NCBI GenBank assembly: GCA_041751875.1
Contig: JBGSIC010000025.1
Coordinates: 1 to 64,000, forward strand
From: JBGSIC01 sp041751875
Lineage (GTDB): Bacteria; Bdellovibrionota; FAC87; UBA2466; JACKAF01
Direction: 5' to 3'
Length of the DNA: 64,000 bases
Both the position numbers and the translations under genes were made by a program. Shown piece by piece: positions 53,454 to 62,263 of this stretch (positions are counted from its first letter, which is position 1; the number at the start of each line of letters is the position of its first letter). Below the pieces are notes generated by a model, which worked only from the letters and a program-made list of their open reading frames with translations, did no database searches and had not been told where the DNA came from.

Positions 53454-54765
53454 CTTGGAGTTCCTCGTACATCAGATCAAAGACAGTCCGCAAGTCTCCT
53501 TCAGTCGAACAATAGGGCGGGATCACATACAGAGTATTATGAAGGGGCCTAAGCCACACTCCCTTTTCCCAAAGCCGCTCAGCAACCTTCCATCCTGGCC
53601 CGGCCGGGGGAACCGGAACGCGCTTGCTTTCCTTGTCCTGCACCAGTTCCAATGCCCACACCATCCCCAACTGGCGAACATCTCCTACCGACGGTAACTG
53701 CCGGAAACGGGCGGTCTCCCGCGCCATCAAGGCTATCAGCTTTTTATTTTTCTCCAGGACCTGGTTTTCCTCAAATAGTTTCAGGCTCTCCAGCGCTACC
53801 GCGCAGCCCAGCCCATTGCCACTAAAGGTATGTCCATGAAAAAACTTTTTGTCCTCGCCCCCTTTAAAGGCCTCGTACACTTGCGATGTCGCCAAGGTTG
53901 CCCCCATGGGAAGCATTCCCGAGGTGAGTCCTTTGGAAAGCGCAAGTAAGTCGGGTTTAACGGGCAAGCGCTCAAACGCAAAGAAGGAGCCCGTTCGTCC
54001 GAAACCCGTGAACACTTCGTCGAACAAAATGAGCGCTCCGGCCGCACGGGCTTTTTCTACCAGCCGAATCAAATATTCCTTCGGATAGACGACCATTCCC
54101 GCCGCCCCCATCAACAAAGGTTCCACTACCAAAGCCGCAACGCTCTCCCCCTCGCGCGCCAGGAACTTCTCTGTCTCATCCAGACACGCGATTTCGCACT
54201 CGGGGTAAGTCTTTCCGATAGGACAGCGGTAGCAATAAGGCTGAGTCGCTTTTATTGAGGGTTGCACGCTTTTATCCAGCCAGGCGTGGTATTCGTCGAC
54301 AAACCCCACACCCACGGCGCCAAGTGTATCGCCGTGATAACCGTTCGCAATCGAGAGAAACCGACGACGCTTTCTGTCGCCCCGGTTATGAAAATATTGC
54401 AGAGCCATCTTCAGACCGGTCTCGACCGCGGTAGAGCCGTCATCGGAGAAAAAACACTTCGTGAAAGGGTCGCCTGCCCGTTTAACTAAGGCCTCTGCAC
54501 AGGCCACCGCGGTGGGGTGCGCGTGAGGCGCCATTAAGATTTGATCCAGCCGCGCGGCTTGTTCCGATACCGCCTTTACCAAACGCGGATGCCCATGGCC
54601 GTGAATTTGACACCACCACGAGCTTGTCGCGTCGTAGAAAGATTTGCCTTTGTCGTCAAAAACGAAGGCTCCTGAAGCGCGTGTCAAAAGAGCTCGTGGT
54701 CCCGGAGCGGGATCCGCTGTAAAGGGGTGCCAGACAGAAGATTGTCCGGTTTGCCAGGATTCCAT
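53434..54765 (-). CDS. bioA: Adenosylmethionine-8-amino-7-oxononanoate aminotransferase
   Basis: A 443-residue class III, PLP-dependent aminotransferase that turns KAPA into DAPA in biotin synthesis. Typical segments are WHPFTADPAP near the start, SSWWCQIHGHGHP (the BioA tryptophan-rich stretch), FFSDDGSTAVETGLKMA, ANGYHGDTLGAVG, LILFDEVFTGFGRTG and the Schiff-base Lys in ALSKGLTSG. ATG 54765 is six bases after the bioD stop; its 3' end overlaps the di-iron gene by 20 bases. Confidence 0.95.
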   Translation of the reverse strand: MESWQTGQSSVWHPFTADPAPGPRALLTRASGAFVFDDKGKSFYDATSSWWCQIHGHGHPRLVKAVSEQAARLDQILMAPHAHPTAVACAEALVKRAGDPFTKCFFSDDGSTAVETGLKMALQYFHNRGDRKRRRFLSIANGYHGDTLGAVGVGFVDEYHAWLDKSVQPSIKATQPYCYRCPIGKTYPECEIACLDETEKFLAREGESVAALVVEPLLMGAAGMVVYPKEYLIRLVEKARAAGALILFDEVFTGFGRTGSFFAFERLPVKPDLLALSKGLTSGMLPMGATLATSQVYEAFKGGEDKKFFHGHTFSGNGLGCAVALESLKLFEENQVLEKNKKLIALMARETARFRQLPSVGDVRQLGMVWALELVQDKESKRVPVPPAGPGWKVAERLWEKGVWLRPLHNTLYVIPPYCSTEGDLRTVFDLMYEELQDEHLFS

Positions 54766-54771
54766 CAGACT

Positions 54772-55443
54772 TTATAGGGGTAAGGCGGACACTTTAAAAA
54801 GTTCGCGCAACCGAGGATTGCCACCGACTTGAGCGACCGCCGACCGCCCGTCCGGCGCTGATTTAAGGCTAGCTAACACTTCTACTTTTCCAAAGCGTTC
54901 GATGCATTCTGCGTTGCCTTTGGTTAACCCTTCCTCGGTGCGAGTTAAAATCACACCCAACACTTCCACGCCCGCCGCGCGGGCAGCGTTGACCGTAAGA
55001 AGCGTATGGTTAATCGTACCCAGTCTGTCGGAGGCTACAATAAGAAGAGGGATTTTCAGGCGCGCCACGAAATCAACCTGAAGTTCGTCCTCCGTGAGCG
55101 GCACGAGAATGCCTCCGGCCCCCTCGACTATGACCAAGCGATTATTGCGCTCCCGCTTCCACTGTCCCATCAGCGCATCAATCTCAATCACTTTTTTCCA
55201 TTTGCGAGCCGCGATGGTCGGCGCCAGCGGATCCGGGAAACGGTAACCCGGCGAAATATAAGTCTCAGGCGCAAACTCCGTCAGGGAGCGAACTTCTTCA
55301 GTATCGTCTCCAATAATGGTGCCCGTCTGAATGGGTTTCCAGTAGGCAGTCGGGTGGCTCCCGTGCAAAAGACTCAGCAGCCCCGCGCTCACCGTGGTTT
55401 TCCCTACGCCTGTATCGGTTCCTGTGACAAAAACGCCGTCCAT
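54772..55443 (-). CDS. bioD: Dethiobiotin synthetase
   Basis: A 223-residue P-loop enzyme that closes the ureido ring of DAPA with CO2 and ATP. The P-loop is GTDTGVGKTT (about 8-17), followed by KPIQTG, the segment VEGAGGILVPL and the ring-closing site around DRLGTINHTLLT. The first 40 bases overlap the 3' end of bioF. It is followed by bioA after six bases. Confidence 0.95.
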   Translation of the reverse strand: MDGVFVTGTDTGVGKTTVSAGLLSLLHGSHPTAYWKPIQTGTIIGDDTEEVRSLTEFAPETYISPGYRFPDPLAPTIAARKWKKVIEIDALMGQWKRERNNRLVIVEGAGGILVPLTEDELQVDFVARLKIPLLIVASDRLGTINHTLLTVNAARAAGVEVLGVILTRTEEGLTKGNAECIERFGKVEVLASLKSAPDGRSAVAQVGGNPRLRELFKVSALPL

Positions 55444-56558
55444 TTTATTTCCAAACTCTCCGCTAACGCTTCCGTATTATCCTGACTTACACCCAGGTTC
55501 AAAGACAGGCGTATTCTCTCCTGACCTTTGGCAACCGTAGGGTACCGGATGGGTCTAAGCGCAAAACCTGACTCTCTCATACTTTCACAAAACCGCAAGA
55601 TCCGCGCTTCCCCGCTCACCCGGAAGGGGATGATGGGAACGGCGGATTCCCATAACCCTGAAACGGGTGGAATGGGTTGCCCCGGAAGTTTTGATAGCCG
55701 AGCGCGCAGAGAACGCGACCGTTCCCACAATTCTTCTCGCCTCCAACTCTCTTCGCTCAGCACAGAAAGAGCTGCCTCGACGGTCGCAAGCACGGCCGGG
55801 GCGGGTGCTGTGGAATAAATAAAGGACCTCCCTTTATTGATAAGCCATTCTTTCAGCCAGGGAGCGCACAAAATAGCGGCCCCACTCGCCCCAAATGCCT
55901 TTCCAAAGGTGACCGTGAAACTACAACGATCCCAATCCACACCCGCTTTTTCCACCCACCCCTGCCCCGTTTCCCTAAAGAGACCTGCGGCGTGAGCTTC
56001 GTCCAGATGACAAAACACCGAAGGACACGCGGCCGCCCCCAGAAGCAGCGCCGGATCGACTGCGTCCCCATCCATGCTAAAGAGCGTTTCGCTGACAACT
56101 AGCACAGGCTTTTCCGGAAAACTCACGCCGGCCCATTCTCCGTGCGGCACAATCACTTTTCTTTTGCCCGTCAAACGAATCGCATCGATCAAGCTCGCAT
56201 GATTTAGTGAATCGGAATACATCTCGTCGACAAAGGGAGATAGCGCGTTTACGGCTGCCAGATTGGCAAGATAACCCGACGAAAAGAAAAGAGCAGCAGG
56301 TGCGCCGAAGAAAGCGGCTAGCTTTTCCTCCACTCGTTCGGCAAGAGCGCTGTTTCCCCCCAGTAACCGAGAGCCCGTACTTCCGGCGCCAAACAGGCGA
56401 AGCGCCGAGGCCCCCGCTTCCACGAGCTTGGGATGCTGAGCAAGCCCCAGATAATCGTTGTGCACAAAGGAAATCCCCGCCTCTCGCACGAGATGACGGT
56501 CCAAGCCTTCGTTTTTAAGTTGCCCGAGTGCCTCCTCGATGCGAGATCTAAAATCCAT
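55404..56558 (-). CDS. bioF: 8-amino-7-oxononanoate synthase
   Basis: A 384-residue PLP-dependent alpha-oxoamine synthase that joins pimeloyl-ACP (or -CoA) and alanine to give KAPA. Segments FVHNDYLGLAQHP, GSTGSRLLGG, LNHASLIDAIRL, VVSETLFSMDGD, HLDEAHAAG and the PLP-binding Lys in TFGKAFGASGA are present. It is the first gene of the cluster, about 45 bases from a divergent SDR gene. No bioB, bioC or bioH is seen in the window. Confidence 0.95.
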   Translation of the reverse strand: MDFRSRIEEALGQLKNEGLDRHLVREAGISFVHNDYLGLAQHPKLVEAGASALRLFGAGSTGSRLLGGNSALAERVEEKLAAFFGAPAALFFSSGYLANLAAVNALSPFVDEMYSDSLNHASLIDAIRLTGKRKVIVPHGEWAGVSFPEKPVLVVSETLFSMDGDAVDPALLLGAAACPSVFCHLDEAHAAGLFRETGQGWVEKAGVDWDRCSFTVTFGKAFGASGAAILCAPWLKEWLINKGRSFIYSTAPAPAVLATVEAALSVLSEESWRREELWERSRSLRARLSKLPGQPIPPVSGLWESAVPIIPFRVSGEARILRFCESMRESGFALRPIRYPTVAKGQERIRLSLNLGVSQDNTEALAESLEIKWTAFLSQEPIQA

Positions 56559-56603
56559 GCGGGAAATCTGTCACAGCCATCGCCATAACAACAGGGAAAA
56601 AAC

Positions 56604-57329
56604 GTGCCGGTAAAGGGGCGTCATATTCTGATTACCGGAGCCGGCAAACGAGTGGGCCGCTGCTTGGCCGATGCTTTTTTGAAGGAGGGGGCGCATCTTA
56701 CCGCCCACTACCACCATTCTCAAAAAGCGGTAAAAGAGCTGGAGAGCGCGGCGAAACACGCAAAGCTTCCTTTCCATTCGTTTGCGGCAGATCTCAAGGA
56801 TACCGCTGCCATTCAAAAGGGCGTCAAAGAGGCCATTTCCGCCCTGGGGCCGGTGAGCATTCTCATCAACAGCGCGAGTGCCTTTCACCCCACGCCCGCA
56901 GCGACCTGTACGCCGGAGCAGTGGGACGATCTCCTTGCCACCAATTTGCGTGGCCAGTTTTTCATGGCCCAAAGTTGTTATGGGGGAATGAAACCGGGTT
57001 CGGTCATTTTGAATATCACTGATATCTACGCCACCACCGGCCTCTCCCGTTTCGCCCCCTATGCCGCTTCGAAGGCAGGTTTACTCAACCTTACCCGCAC
57101 CCTGGCCCAAGAGTGGGCGCCTCACATTCGTGTGAATGCGATAAGCCCCGGTCCCATTCTCTTCCCAGAAAATTACACGGAAAGCCAAAAGCAGCGCTCA
57201 CGCGAGACCACGCTTTTGGGACGCGAAGGAAGTGAAAAGGATATTTTGGAAGCGGCACGCTTTCTCATCGAAAACGCCTACGTCACCGGAATGGATTTGG
57301 TGGTCGATGGGGGACGCGCGCTGTTGTAA
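56604..57329 (+). CDS. SDR-family oxidoreductase, pteridine-reductase/FolM-like
   Basis: A 241-residue short-chain dehydrogenase. The cofactor motif TGAGKRVGR (about 11-19) fits the TGxxxRxG pattern of PTR1/FolM rather than the usual TGxxxGxG. NSAS replaces NNAG near residue 90. The catalytic residues are in Y-A-A-S-K (YAASKAGLLNL, about 155). The C-terminal GMDLVVDGG is typical. FolM-type enzymes reduce dihydrobiopterin and dihydrofolate. The gene starts with GTG 56604 behind AGGGA, divergent from bioF. A fatty-acid-type ketoreductase role for the neighbouring biotin pathway cannot be excluded. Confidence 0.78.
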   Translation: MPVKGRHILITGAGKRVGRCLADAFLKEGAHLTAHYHHSQKAVKELESAAKHAKLPFHSFAADLKDTAAIQKGVKEAISALGPVSILINSASAFHPTPAATCTPEQWDDLLATNLRGQFFMAQSCYGGMKPGSVILNITDIYATTGLSRFAPYAASKAGLLNLTRTLAQEWAPHIRVNAISPGPILFPENYTESQKQRSRETTLLGREGSEKDILEAARFLIENAYVTGMDLVVDGGRALL

Positions 57330-57336
57330 TGAAATC

Positions 57337-58899
57337 TTAGGGCTGACGCTTTACCAGATCTTGGAGAGCCGGAATGTGGATGCGCGAAAGCGTCCACAGC
57401 GAAGCCATATTTTCCGCAAGCGAGGCGGCTTTTACTTCCACGGCATTTTCTTGCCGCGCTTGAGCCGACGCCTCTTCAGAACGGCGGAGTTGCTCTAATA
57501 CTAAAAGCGGAAAGCGCGCCTCTAGCGCACTATCAGAGAGCAAACCAAACTGCACGACCTGCTTGAGCCAACGGCGGGTCAAAGCGCCCGGGCCGAGTTC
57601 AATCAGGGTTTCCGCCCAGGGAGAGAGGAATTGGTTGCGGGCACCCTCAAAGTAACCTTTATCAATTTTCTTGTTTTGATAGTTCGATAAAAGTTTATGG
57701 AATGCGGTGAGATAATTGTCTTGCACGGCGATGCCGACCTGACGGTAGTTCTTTGCCGCCAATCCCAAGAGTCTTCGGTGTTCTCCCGGGAGAAAGATCA
57801 CTTCCGGCGTCAGACTCAGCGCGAGCGCATCGGCCAAAATGGTCTGTGAATTATTCTCAGCCAAAACGGAAAGGACTTCTGACCACACTGCTTTAAGCGA
57901 GGTCTCATTGAGCGACTTACCTTGGGCAAGCGCAAGGGCGGCTTCATTAAGTTCAGCAAGCGCTGGTCGAAAAAGTTCCTCGGAGCCGACCGCATTTTGA
58001 GTGGCAGCGAATACTGCTTTAAGTAGAGAGCCACGCCCTTCTTCAGAAAGCATTTCGTTGTTCTTTTTTACGCCGTTGTTAAGCGCGGCGGCCGAAAGGT
58101 TGTAGGTCGAAGCAAGCGAACGATTCACTTTTGCAGCCGCTGCGAGCGACTTAAAAATCTTGCTCAAGGAATCAGCTTGCGCGAAAACCGCCATTTCCTC
58201 AACCTGCCGTGCAAACTGTTCGGACATGATTTCGCGGTCCATACCTAGACGAACCAAAGACGAGGCAACGCGTTTGGCTGCTTCCTCGGACTGTCTCGTA
58301 TTCTTGCCGATCAGAGGAGCGGCCATCTGTAACTGATCCTGCGCCATATAAACGAGAGCTGATCGCGAAGCTGTAGGACTCAAGAGAGCCAGCTGACCAG
58401 TCAAAGGTAAAAGTTCGTCCGCCGACAACGGGTTCTGGCGCAACAAACCAGGAATGCGTTCACTCAAAGCGGCGTCGGCTTGCTCACGCGCGTTCAAATC
58501 TTGCTTTTGCGTTCCCGTCGCAAAGAGATCCAGACGAAAGGGCGCTTTCTCATTGAAAGAGACGCCCCGACGAATCGCGTCCCTTCCCATGGCGCTTGCC
58601 ATGCGGCCACAACTGTCGGTGGTCAAGAAAACTACCAAATTGCCGTAGTCAAAACTTTCCCCGTTGGCGAAATCAGCCAATCGCTGCGGGCTCGCGGCGC
58701 ACTGAACCTGGGTGGCTTCGGCTTCCTGGTTCGGACGCGCCCCTTGCCCACCCGGAGCCCCCTGCTCGTGAAGGGGCGCGGCCACCGACTGAATACAGCC
58801 TAGACAAAGCCATAGAAGATAGCCAAGTCGCCAACCGAAGTGCCTTCGCGGGGGTGCCGGTATGTATTGAGAAGGTCTCATCTTTTTTAATGCATGCAT
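57337..58899 (-). CDS. Exported helical protein of unknown function
   Basis: 520 residues. ATG 58899 follows AGGA. After an N-terminal basic segment comes a hydrophobic leader (about 26-41, LGYLLWLCLGCIQSVAA) with a possible lipobox-like LGC or a signal-peptidase I site after SVAA. The mature chain is Ala/Leu/Gln-rich and mostly helical with HEAT/TPR-like periodicity (SALVYMAQDQLQMAAPLIG, AFHKLLSNYQNKKIDKGYF). One conserved-looking Cys pair lies near the N-terminus (QVQCAASPQR and TDSCGRMA). It converges on the SDR gene with an eight-base gap. No family recognised. Confidence 0.6.
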   Translation of the reverse strand: MHALKKMRPSQYIPAPPRRHFGWRLGYLLWLCLGCIQSVAAPLHEQGAPGGQGARPNQEAEATQVQCAASPQRLADFANGESFDYGNLVVFLTTDSCGRMASAMGRDAIRRGVSFNEKAPFRLDLFATGTQKQDLNAREQADAALSERIPGLLRQNPLSADELLPLTGQLALLSPTASRSALVYMAQDQLQMAAPLIGKNTRQSEEAAKRVASSLVRLGMDREIMSEQFARQVEEMAVFAQADSLSKIFKSLAAAAKVNRSLASTYNLSAAALNNGVKKNNEMLSEEGRGSLLKAVFAATQNAVGSEELFRPALAELNEAALALAQGKSLNETSLKAVWSEVLSVLAENNSQTILADALALSLTPEVIFLPGEHRRLLGLAAKNYRQVGIAVQDNYLTAFHKLLSNYQNKKIDKGYFEGARNQFLSPWAETLIELGPGALTRRWLKQVVQFGLLSDSALEARFPLLVLEQLRRSEEASAQARQENAVEVKAASLAENMASLWTLSRIHIPALQDLVKRQP

Positions 58900-59194
58900 G
58901 CGCCAGTCCTGGGAAACGGGGTTTCACAGGAGTAAATGTGCAAGAAGGGTGCCCGCACCGTAGCCTCGCGGTTTCGGCGCCCTTTTGCGCCCCAGCGCTC
59001 CCCGAAATTTGTCACCCACCCAGCCCAAGTCTTTGCCACATCGAGTATACACCCTTGAAAACACTCACTTTTTCGGACTGAGCCTTCCCAACACCGTGGC
59101 ATAGGGGTTGCTTTGATGGACAGTGGGCGGCTGCAGAGTGGGAGGACGCTGTAGCCGTAGTGGTAGTGGTCGACGCGAGAGTGGAGGTCCTTCA

Positions 59195-59554
59195 ATGGCC
59201 TATCGAGATAAGAGTCAGGGTTTTGCATTTGTATATGTGGATATCCACAAGCTTTTGGCTTCACAAAAGGCCATGCAAGTAGAAGCCCTTCCCCCTCAAA
59301 AAAATGTAATCAACATGAACCGTGATCCGAAGGTAAATCGTTCGCCAAACGAACAACTTCCCTTCGAGCAGTTCACGCCGATCCAACCGGAGTTGCAACA
59401 CCCGGTGAGCGAAAGTCCCAAAGATCGCGTTGAAGCGATCGAAGAAGTGAAAAAGAATTTAGATCGCCTGCAATCCCTGCATCACAAATTGCACACCGTA
59501 CTCGACGACCTGAATCAGGTTGGTAAGTGGAAAAAGAAACCTAAAAAAGACTAG
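59195..59554 (+). CDS. Small cytoplasmic protein of unknown function
   Basis: 119 residues from ATG 59195, preceded by GGAGG; the longer in-frame start at 59123 would add a Gly/Arg/Ser-rich stretch with no site. It starts AYRDKSQGFAFVYVDIHKLL. A Pro/Gln-rich middle is followed by a helical C-terminus (about 82-119, VEAIEEVKKNLDRLQSL) ending in a Lys-rich tail. No signal peptide or membrane helix. The 295-base divergent gap before it (58900-59194) contains no obvious gene. Confidence 0.55.
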   Translation: MAYRDKSQGFAFVYVDIHKLLASQKAMQVEALPPQKNVINMNRDPKVNRSPNEQLPFEQFTPIQPELQHPVSESPKDRVEAIEEVKKNLDRLQSLHHKLHTVLDDLNQVGKWKKKPKKD

Positions 59555-59565
59555 TCTCTGAAAGA

Positions 59566-59904
59566 TTACGGAATTACGGGCTGACGATAGTAGTCCAAAG
59601 TTCTTTTTGGATCGCGATCAAGCGCGTTAGGAACACGCCCGCGTACTTTTACTTTTTGGCAGAAAGGTCGAAAGTACCGCGTGTCTCCCGGGCAGTACCA
59701 CGTATCCAATAACTCAACAGTCAACCATCGGTAGCGCCCTTGCGCAGTTTCATACTGATAAGGATCTAGGGTGGTCAGGACTACTAAAGTTTTCCCCGTG
59801 GGTTTACCGGTTCGATCGTGACCGTGTAATTTCAATTGGTGCACGCGATAGGCAGCTTGCGCCACACTCGCAAACAGCAGAAAGAATAGCATTACACCTT
59901 TCAC
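59566..59904 (-). CDS. Small exported protein
   Basis: 112 residues with a signal peptide (MKGVMLFFLLFASVAQA). The mature part has a pair of Cys (WYCPGD and FRPFCQK) that may form a disulphide, and beta-like segments (LVVLTTLDPY, RYRWLTVEL). Its ATG overlaps the stop of the upstream gene as ATGA, so the two are coupled. It is convergent with the 119-residue gene. Family not recognised. Confidence 0.6.
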   Translation of the reverse strand: MKGVMLFFLLFASVAQAAYRVHQLKLHGHDRTGKPTGKTLVVLTTLDPYQYETAQGRYRWLTVELLDTWYCPGDTRYFRPFCQKVKVRGRVPNALDRDPKRTLDYYRQPVIP

Positions 59905-60536
59905 GGGTTCGACTCCACGGGGACTTCCATCGCAAAGAAGTGAAAGGGATCGTCATTGTGCTCTCGCTGGTAGCGGGATCCGGTTTGACCTAGCATCCGA
60001 AGTCTCCCGTTCCCCAAACTAGCGTGTCCCAAGCGCGCGCGGAGAGCTTTCTCTGGATTGAGAACCTCTTCGATGTCGGAGACCATGAGTAGCACGGTAA
60101 GCGAATTCGATTTGCTTCCGGGCAGGTAATAGATACCGTCGTCCCCCGAACCCAGCCTATCGATGTTTTCGATTTTATCCCCGACAACGCGCACATCTCC
60201 CGAATCAAGCAAAAACTGAGCGTATGCCTGACGCATGGGAGTGCGGGAATCGGTTCCCACTTTCTTCATCATGGCGGAAAAGACTTCCAGACGAACGGAG
60301 GGCTTTTCTGTCGCAAGCCTGTGCGAAACAATTCCGATTTCACGACTGGGAAGTGGGAAACCCATGCGCAATGCAGATTGATGATGGGCCGGCAGAGAAG
60401 GATCGGGAGCGATGACATTGTGATACATCGACGTCAACACACGCCGACACATAGCACTCAAGTTGGCGTAGGACGGCACGGCTAGCGTGAGTGCAAGCAG
60501 CCCCAGACACAACGCTCTGTTTTTTTCCCATCTCAT
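59901..60536 (-). CDS. Exported protein, coupled to the next small exported protein
   Basis: 211 residues with a signal peptide (CLGLLALTLAVPSYA). The mature part is mixed helix and strand (LSAMCRRVLTSMYHNVI, SNSLTVLLMVSDIEEVL) and ends FHFFAMEVPVESNP. No family recognised. It shares a four-base overlap with the downstream gene. About 120 bases of non-coding sequence separate it from the divergent TMTC-like gene. Confidence 0.6.
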   Translation of the reverse strand: MRWEKNRALCLGLLALTLAVPSYANLSAMCRRVLTSMYHNVIAPDPSLPAHHQSALRMGFPLPSREIGIVSHRLATEKPSVRLEVFSAMMKKVGTDSRTPMRQAYAQFLLDSGDVRVVGDKIENIDRLGSGDDGIYYLPGSKSNSLTVLLMVSDIEEVLNPEKALRARLGHASLGNGRLRMLGQTGSRYQREHNDDPFHFFAMEVPVESNP

Positions 60537-60655
60537 TTACTCAGCCCTCTGGCAGAGGCGGGATTTCCCATCTCTCCTACTAACAACGGCAAATTGAGCG
60601 ATAATCTTTCCTTTCTTTTTCATTTAGCCTTCAAATAGATGACGCGCTCCGCATC

Positions 60656-62263
60656 ATGCCGTACCGCACAATTTCAAGTAGGTTCTGTGATTACATGGAA
60701 CAAGGGTGGAGAATTGACCGGGAACGGCGCGCAGGCCAGTGGGGACTACTTCTTTTAGGACTCATTGTTTATCTTTCGGCCTTTGGCTTTGATTTCGTCA
60801 ATCTCGACGACAACTCACATCTACAAAACAACCCATACCTGAGCCCCGGATCCCCTAACTGGTTAGCGCTTTGGAGGGAACCTTACAAGGCTCTCTACAT
60901 TCCTCTCACCTATACAGTCTGGGGGCTGTTTAGCGGAGTGGGCTTTCCGCCCTTTTTGCTTCACTCGATAAATATCTTCCTTCATCTGTTTACCGGCGCC
61001 TTTTTGGTCTACAGGCTAATAAACCTTTGGCTGAAAGATTCCTTTGCCGCTTTTTGGGGTGCGCTACTTTTTACCTTACACCCTTTACAGTGTGAGTCTG
61101 TCTCTTGGGTTTCCGGGCTAAAAGATGTGTTAAGTGGTTGCCTCTCAGTCGCGGCACTGCTTTTTCTTGCTAAAAGTTCTTTGGACAGACGCCCCTCGTC
61201 TGCCCGTTTACTTTTTTCTGCAGCTACCTTCTTCTTTGTCCTAGCGATTCTCGCCAAACCCTCTGCGGTGGTCGTTCCCGTGATAGGTGCACTCGCAGGC
61301 GTCTTCATTTTGCAACAAACGAGACGTACCGTTATCACGCAGATGGGCCTTTGGCTTTTGATCGCCTTTCCTATTCTGGCTCTCACATTGCAATCACAGG
61401 CCACGCAACACTTACCATTCGATGCGCCAGGCTGGTCACAACGTCTTGTCGTTGCAGCCGATGCCATTGGTTTTTACATCGCAAAACTCGTGTGGCCCTT
61501 CGGACTTGCCGTGGACTATGGCCGCTCACCCGGATTTGTTCCCGACCCCCTGACCCCACTCTATCTATCATTGGCTGGACTAGCCGTGCTCTTACTTATC
61601 CTGGCGTATCGCCATCCTCGAACGCGCATCTTTTCGGTGGCGCTACTGATGGTGGGTGTCGCGCTCTCTCCGGTGCTCGGTTTTAAACCCTTTATCTACC
61701 AAACCACTTCAACGGTGGCCGACCGCTATCTTTATCTCGCCTTTGTCCCCTTGGGCCTTGCCTTCGGATGGAGTCTGAAACATTTCACAGGGTCTTCCCG
61801 CGCAAGAATGGCGATCTTAAGTGGGCTCGCACTGTTTTGGGCCACTCTTTCGTTTAACCAAAGCCAGGTTTGGAAAAACAGTGAGGCGCTATTTACCAAT
61901 GTTTTAGCGGTAAATCCTCGCAGCTGGCTCGCTTACAATAATCTCGCATCCGTGTATGAGGGACGTGGTGAAATCGCTCGGGCACTCGCGCACTACCACC
62001 AGTCGGTTGCCCTTCATCCTCACGTCCCTGGATTTAGCAGCATCGCTTTTTTGGAGATGCAGCAGGAACGGCCCCAGGCGGCGAGGGAAGCCTTAGAAAC
62101 GGGACTCGCCGCCGGACTCGATCACCCTGCGCTTTATTATAATTTGTCTGTCGCTCACTCGAAGCTGGGAAACACCGAGCAAGCACAACGTTACGCTTTG
62201 CTAGCGCGACAAAGAGATCCGAGAATAGGGACTTCACCGAGCTATGGGGAGAACAGTCCATGA
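60656..62263 (+). CDS. TMTC-like GT-C glycosyltransferase with C-terminal TPRs
   Basis: 535 residues with about ten membrane helices followed by TPR repeats (about 405-520, NNLASVYEGRGEIARALAHY and NLSVAHSKLGNTEQAQRYA). FDFVNLDDNSHLQNNPYL early in the chain, the LYIPLTYTVWGLF segment and HPLQCESVSWVSGLKDVLS match the TMTC and bacterial TPR-GT-C family. These act as dolichyl/polyprenyl-phosphate sugar transferases. An acidic Asp pair in the first loop (NLDD) is the likely catalytic site. A nearer ATG at 60695 is an alternative start. Its stop overlaps the start of the next membrane protein (ATGA), suggesting one glycosylation or envelope operon. Confidence 0.78.
   Translation: MPYRTISSRFCDYMEQGWRIDRERRAGQWGLLLLGLIVYLSAFGFDFVNLDDNSHLQNNPYLSPGSPNWLALWREPYKALYIPLTYTVWGLFSGVGFPPFLLHSINIFLHLFTGAFLVYRLINLWLKDSFAAFWGALLFTLHPLQCESVSWVSGLKDVLSGCLSVAALLFLAKSSLDRRPSSARLLFSAATFFFVLAILAKPSAVVVPVIGALAGVFILQQTRRTVITQMGLWLLIAFPILALTLQSQATQHLPFDAPGWSQRLVVAADAIGFYIAKLVWPFGLAVDYGRSPGFVPDPLTPLYLSLAGLAVLLLILAYRHPRTRIFSVALLMVGVALSPVLGFKPFIYQTTSTVADRYLYLAFVPLGLAFGWSLKHFTGSSRARMAILSGLALFWATLSFNQSQVWKNSEALFTNVLAVNPRSWLAYNNLASVYEGRGEIARALAHYHQSVALHPHVPGFSSIAFLEMQQERPQAAREALETGLAAGLDHPALYYNLSVAHSKLGNTEQAQRYALLARQRDPRIGTSPSYGENSP

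Noticed and set aside
54724..54760. GGTGCCAGAC...TTGCCAGG near the bioA start, similar to the repeat ends
   Set aside because: It is coding sequence for the conserved BioA N-terminus and does not form the element's hairpin.
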